Origin: B46-G9 sp964548365
Lineage (GTDB): Bacteria > Desulfobacterota > DSM-4660 > Desulfatiglandales > Desulfatiglandaceae
DNA length: 64,000 bases
Direction: 5' to 3'
Assembly: GCA_964548365.1 (NCBI GenBank)
Contig: CAZJRD010000002.1
Location: forward strand, 106,110-170,109
The position numbers were made by a program, and so were the translations under genes. The notes beneath the pieces are model-generated. The model worked only from the letters and a program-made list of their open reading frames with translations, was not told the DNA's origin and searched no databases. This document shows positions 61,201-64,000 of this stretch, in pieces; the first letter of the stretch is position 1, and every line of letters begins with the position of its first letter.

Positions 61201-61748
61201 CAGCGGGCCTTGCCGAGGATGCGGAGATGATCCTGGGAGGTATGGAGGCAAACATCGAACAATATGCACAACTGCGTATTGCCTCGGCGGTCTTGAGCCG
61301 TGCCATTGAACGATACCGCGAAAAGAACGAGGGGCCTGTCCTCAAACGGACAAATGAGCTTTTCGCTGCCATGACCATGGGTTCATTTGCCGGTGTACGA
61401 GCGGAATTTGATGAGCACGGCAACCCCACCCTCGTGGGTGTCCGCCCGGGAGACAAAGGGACTGTAAATGTAGAAGGCATGAGTGACGGTACCGCGGACC
61501 AGCTATACCTTTCTCTGCGGCTTGCAAGCCTCGAAAAATACCTCGAAGGCAGTGAACCGCTTCCTTTTATCGTGGATGATATCCTCATCAGGTTTGACGA
61601 TGAACGGTCCGTTGCAGCCTTGCAGGTGCTGGCACAGTCGGCAAACCATACTCAGGTCATATTCTTCACGCACCACCGGCATCTTGTGGACCTGGCCGAA
61701 GCAAACATCGATTCCTCAATTTTGTTTGAGCATGCCCTGCAGGCTTGA
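58224..61748 (+). CDS. yhaN: YhaN-like SMC/Rad50-type ATPase
   Basis: This 1174-residue protein has an N-terminal ATPase half with Walker A GPNEAGKSS (residues 33-41). Long charged coiled coils run from about 190 to 1000, without a clear CxxC zinc hook. The C-terminal half has the signature-like EGMSDGTADQLYLSLRLASLEKY, the Walker B FIVDDILIRFDDE and a switch His in FFTHHRHLV. This is the YhaN branch of the RecF/SMC family, partner of YhaO. It begins inside the last codons of yhaO, so the pair is translated together. It is expected to act on chromosomal DNA ends or phage DNA. Confidence 0.92.
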   Translation: MKILQMNLIAFGPFQDTLLELGDGDEGLHIIYGPNEAGKSSALRALRQMLFGIPERSLDDFIHPYAKLRIGAVIEQSDGTRLEFIRRKGRANTLRGPDDSTVLDEAALRPFLGGMTADLFSTMFGIGHGDLVRGGTEIIQGGGSLGQMLFAAGSGIADLRRVQEELQSEADTLFRPSGQKPLINEALSRLKKTRKELRDAQLPGQEWERHDQALRDAKRQRADLDLQLAEKQKTQHRLLRIRDALPLIGRRKELLEEGESYRDAVLLPEEFGERRAGLLTDLRIAENKKNEALKSEKEIREAIAQLDVSEEILEKADLIEQVYKDLGSYQKAKKDRIQLETRRNVLWSEAKEILSGLRDDIQLDDADKLRLKRPETVKIRELGSRYERLATLLETIWDEITKFTRQVNDIDQELAILESPLEVDDLANAIESAAKYAALEDHAFSEEAEIKSSLESLQIALQKQTLWSGNFEDLERLPLPSIETIDSFDHRFDETQKNQSRIQSEFKTLEDALLKTDGQIKELRLEQAVPTEDDLENARLQREEGWKLVRQLVEKETGPGKDQEDFISLFKPAQTLVDAYELSVEKADQVSDRLRREANRVTQMARLISEKETGDIQLQGLQNQLEQSDSELAALNKEWFNVWEPAGISPQSAREMRAWVLDQQAIIKELREISIRRMKADDLKGRIEKHRNEVDRCLSDISQVSAKPEETLSDLILRSKKIIKKQENLRAELDKLVADKKERENALKEVSRRRDHIEGEISLWQGEWEQAIRPLGLDAGASPGQANAVMDDLKSLFDKLKEADILHKRIKGINRDAEAFSQRVTALAEHVAEELKGSPIEQAAADLNGRLTRTREVRTELKGLEKQKEQEEKHVREAEKGISEARLKLDRMCEEAHCSEYEDLSEAEKRSSKRRQIDAGLEGLEEQLLKLAAGLTVEDFVEDAQRVDPDEVESRIERLEEEVASLEEGKTRLDRTIGEEGNELKKMDGSGKAAGLAEDAEMILGGMEANIEQYAQLRIASAVLSRAIERYREKNEGPVLKRTNELFAAMTMGSFAGVRAEFDEHGNPTLVGVRPGDKGTVNVEGMSDGTADQLYLSLRLASLEKYLEGSEPLPFIVDDILIRFDDERSVAALQVLAQSANHTQVIFFTHHRHLVDLAEANIDSSILFEHALQA

Positions 61749-61868
61749 GTACGAGAAAAAGTCGGTACCTGCTTTATCATCGCCTTGAAGCGGCTTTCAA
61801 ATCCGTGAGCGCCATGCTCGGGAAGGGTTTGACATAAAGCCCCCAAAACGCCACACCTGGTTGGCTTG

Positions 61869-62231
61869 ATGGCAAAGAAACCCGATAAAACCAGCACCCA
61901 AGGCAAAGGCGAAATCGTCCTCTACCAGTCTCCGGACGGAAAGACCTCGTTAGAAGTGCGTTTGGATGGCGATACGCTTTGGCTCAGCCAGAAACAGCTT
62001 TCGGATTTATTCCAAACTGAGCGTAGCGTCATCACCAAACATTTGGGAAATATCTTTCGTTCCGGCGAGTTGGAAAGGAATTCAGTCTGTGCAAAATTTG
62101 CACATACTGCTGAGGATGGTAAAATTTACCAGACTGCTTTTTACAATCTTGACGCCATCATCTCTGTCGGCTACAGGGTCAACTCCAAGCGCGGGAAGCC
62201 CCTTAAACAAAATCGATTTTTTGATCCATAA
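61869..62231 (+). pseudogene. Truncated RhuM-family gene
   Basis: This 120-codon frame has the RhuM N-terminal half: GEIVLYQSPDGKTSLEVRLDGDTLWLSQKQLSDLF, TERSVITKHLGNIF and AFYNLDAIISVGYRVNSKRG. The family is usually about 300-340 residues; here the frame ends at residue 120 after an unrelated tail (KPLKQNRFFDP) where the QFR-W motif should come. A deletion of the 3' two-thirds is the simplest reading. It is followed 15 bases later by an intact ORF6N gene. Both families are typical of mobile or phage-linked DNA-binding proteins. Confidence 0.8.
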
Positions 62232-62246
62232 GACGGGAGACAAAAA

Positions 62247-62801
62247 ATGCAACATATTGTTCCAATGGAAAGGATCACGAGTAAGATTTACGTGATCCGA
62301 GATACAAGGGTTATGCTTGATAGAGACCTTGCTGAGCTTTATGGCGTCGAGACAAAAGTGTTAAAGCAGGCTGTAAGACGAAATATCAAACGTTTTCCTG
62401 AAGATTTCATGTTTGAGCTTGCAAAAGAAGAATTTGAAAATTGGAGGTCACAATTTGTGACCTCCAATCGTGACAAAATGGGTCTAAGATACAGGCCTAT
62501 GGCCTTCACAGAGCAAGGTGTCGCCATGTTATCCAGTGTTCTAAACAGCGACAGAGCCATCCAGGTGAATATCCTGATCACAAGGGCATTTACCCAATTG
62601 CGGCGAATGCTCTCCACTCATGAAGAATTGAAAAGAAAAATCGAATCAATGGAGAAGAAATACGATCGCCAATTCAGGGTCGTGTTCGAAGCCATAAAGC
62701 AGCTAATAGACGCCAAAGATAAGCCCAAGAGGAAGATAGGATTTGAAGTCAAGGAGGCGGCCGCAGCCTATTCCAGGCGATCGAAAAAGAAATCCGCCTG
62801 A
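62247..62801 (+). CDS. ORF6N-domain DNA-binding protein
   Basis: This 184-residue protein carries the N-terminal ORF6N domain (IYVIRDTRVMLDRDLAELYGVETKVLKQAVRRNIKRFPEDFMFEL, about residues 13-60) and GVAMLSSVLNSDRAIQVNILITRAF. A helical, lysine-rich C-terminal tail follows. ORF6N proteins occur in phages and mobile islands and in many bacterial chromosomes; their role is poorly known. GGGAGACAAAAA precedes the ATG. Its last third is duplicated as a remnant at 55411-55617, about 7.2 kb upstream. Confidence 0.9.
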   Translation: MQHIVPMERITSKIYVIRDTRVMLDRDLAELYGVETKVLKQAVRRNIKRFPEDFMFELAKEEFENWRSQFVTSNRDKMGLRYRPMAFTEQGVAMLSSVLNSDRAIQVNILITRAFTQLRRMLSTHEELKRKIESMEKKYDRQFRVVFEAIKQLIDAKDKPKRKIGFEVKEAAAAYSRRSKKKSA

Positions 62802-62845
62802 CTGTTACTTCAGCTTCCAACCGCTCCGTCACTCCTGCACCGGTC

Positions 62846-62930
62846 CGTCACTTCCGCGAAAGCGGGAGTCCAGCTTCCATCCCATCCATTTCGTCATTCT
62901 GGAAAGTCCGCAGGGCTTATCCGGAATCCA
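62846..62930. repeat. Tandem REP-like units
   Basis: Two units (about 62846-62874 and 62892-62930) of the CGTCATTCC...GGAATCCA type, each with a small GC hairpin (for example TTCCGC-GAAA-GCGGGA), are related to those at 27048-27118. They lie between the ORF6N gene and the last hydrolase. Confidence 0.55.
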
Positions 62931-62994
62931 TGTCCCCTCTCCCTCCTCATCCTGGACAACCAGGTCCTCCATGTGTCATTATCTGCTGGAGAAA

Positions 62995-63912
62995 ATGGCA
63001 GTGGAGTTGAGACGACCAGGAAGGATAACCTTGCACGTGGGAAGGGAGCAGATGTTCAAAACACCCGAGGGTGGCTTCAATTACATAGATTGGGGCGGTT
63101 CCGGGCCTGCAGCACATTTAGCCCATGCAACGGGATTCTGCGCGGACGTTTACACGCCTCTTGCGGAGAGGCTGAACGCACGAATAAGCGTAGTGGGCAT
63201 GGATGACAGGGGACACGGTAGATCGCAGGTCCCGGCGGATCCCAGCAAGCTGAAAGGCTGGGACGTGTTCGTAGGGGACCAGGAGAAGTTTTTCGAGCAC
63301 CTGGGTGGGCCTGTTATTGCCATGGGGCACTCAAGGGGAGGAGTGGCGAGCCTCCTTCTTGCAATCAAGCGGCCCGATCTCATCCGCGCCCTGATCCTGC
63401 TGGATCCCACCATTCTGCCCCTTTCCTGGATGTGGTGGTGGTTCCTGGCGAAAAAGACGGGGCTCGCCGGGTTTGTCCCCATCGCCCGTCGCGCCGCGCG
63501 CAGGCAGAAAGAGTGGCCGGATCGGGAGACCATCCTCCAGGTTTACAAATCAAAGCACTCATTCAGATCCTGGAAAGAAGGCTTCCTCGAGGGCTACATA
63601 AAAGGCGGAACCAGAGATACGGGACACGGCACCATCCAACTCTGCTGCGACCCGGCCTGGGAGTCCCGCTGTTTTGCCGTGTGCCCGTACATTATCTGGC
63701 GATATGTGCCTCGGATAGCGGTTCCCACCCTTGTACTCTACGGGGCCGATTCGGACACCTTTCGGGAGCCCGCCGTAAGGCGCTTCAAATTCCTGCTGCC
63801 TGCCGCGACCGTCAAAGGGTTCGAGGACACCGGGCACTTCGTGCCCATGGAGAGACCGGATGAATGCGCGGGTGAAATCCTCTCCTTTCTGGAAGCGCAC
63901 AACATAATCTGA
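62995..63912 (+). CDS. Alpha/beta hydrolase
   Basis: This protein of about 305 residues has the nucleophile elbow GHSRGGVAS near residue 104. The oxyanion region is around HLAHATGFCADVY, with the HG replaced by HA. An Asp follows in YGADSDTF (near 250) and the catalytic His in DTGHFVPME (near 277). MGMDDRGHGRS is typical of the epoxide-hydrolase/lipase-like group. The open frame extends upstream into the repeat region, so the start was set at an ATG (62995) with a weak GGAG; 62971 or 63052 are possible. Substrate not predictable. Confidence 0.78.
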   Translation: MAVELRRPGRITLHVGREQMFKTPEGGFNYIDWGGSGPAAHLAHATGFCADVYTPLAERLNARISVVGMDDRGHGRSQVPADPSKLKGWDVFVGDQEKFFEHLGGPVIAMGHSRGGVASLLLAIKRPDLIRALILLDPTILPLSWMWWWFLAKKTGLAGFVPIARRAARRQKEWPDRETILQVYKSKHSFRSWKEGFLEGYIKGGTRDTGHGTIQLCCDPAWESRCFAVCPYIIWRYVPRIAVPTLVLYGADSDTFREPAVRRFKFLLPAATVKGFEDTGHFVPMERPDECAGEILSFLEAHNII

Positions 63913-64000
63913 TCCCGTCTCCCTGGAACCTCACCCGCGAAGCTCTCTTTTCCCTTTCCGCCGTTTCAGCTACCTCCTCTGCCCTACACCCGGTCACTTT

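Noticed and set aside
1..64000. CRISPR arrays, rRNA, tRNA genes and a replication origin
   Set aside because: No regularly spaced direct repeats, no rRNA or cloverleaf-type sequence and no DnaA-box cluster were noticed on reading either strand.

Overview
The window reads as a chromosomal segment of an anaerobic, flagellated member of the Desulfobacterota (delta-proteobacteria, sulfate-reducer or syntroph type). Signs of this are an EF-G of the kind related to mitochondrial EF-G1, a Tmc/DsrMK-type cytochrome b plus CCG iron-sulfur protein, an NADP-linked group 3b NiFe-hydrogenase, a cytoplasmic molybdopterin oxidoreductase with flavin and Fe-S partners, FmdE and DUF362 proteins, and several fatty-acid oxidation genes. 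No rRNA or tRNA gene was recognised.

Layout. 1-2.8 kb: end of a flagellar operon (fliH', fliI, fliJ, motE-like). 2.8-8.6 kb: fadN-fadA-fadE beta-oxidation operon behind a sigma70-like promoter and a 20-bp FadR-like palindrome, closed by a terminator. 8.9-16.3 kb: EF-G, a small P-loop ATPase, an AmpG-like transporter, SEC-C methionine aminopeptidase, queG and a hydrolase. 16.3-22.8 kb (minus strand): a six-gene molybdopterin/Fe-S/flavin oxidoreductase operon, divergent from fmdE and a TauE exporter. 24.9-31.4 kb: rseC and an arsenic/metal resistance run (arsR, CDF, ArsP-type permease, two thioredoxin-like proteins, lgt, acr3). 31.5-39.3 kb (minus strand): one long apparent operon of a TmcC-like cytochrome b, a TmcB-like protein, two PAS histidine kinases, a receiver-kinase hybrid, two single-domain receivers, a Usp and a MerR regulator. 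39.7-43.3 kb: a Tat-exported molybdenum hydroxylase with its 2Fe-2S subunit and an EamA transporter. 43.6-48.3 kb: the complete beta-gamma-delta-alpha hydrogenase operon with its maturation protease. 48.4-55.4 kb: two MBL-fold proteins, an LCAD-like acyl-CoA dehydrogenase, DUF362 ferredoxin, a CMD-family protein and a 3-hydroxyacyl-CoA dehydrogenase. 55.4-64 kb: an iron alcohol dehydrogenase, the YhaO/YhaN nuclease-ATPase pair, a broken RhuM gene, an ORF6N gene and a hydrolase.

The most interesting observation is that the TmcB-like gene (37328-38605, minus) is split by a single in-frame TGA exactly where the family has the Cys of an E-C-G-H-A motif. The reading frame continues through all the CCG-domain motifs, and a GC-rich hairpin sits 15 nt after the TGA. 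This strongly suggests a selenocysteine-containing CCG-domain electron-transfer protein co-transcribed with a large redox-signalling module. Other unexplained structure includes a 188-bp element with perfect 15-bp terminal inverted repeats present in three versions, a 200-bp imperfect palindrome before map, several REP-like units, a pair of short direct repeats bracketing the hydrogenase block, and gene remnants (M24 peptidase tail, ORF6N tail, truncated RhuM).

All assignments are by reading motifs and comparing with remembered family features. No database search was run, and GC statements are impressions, not calculations.
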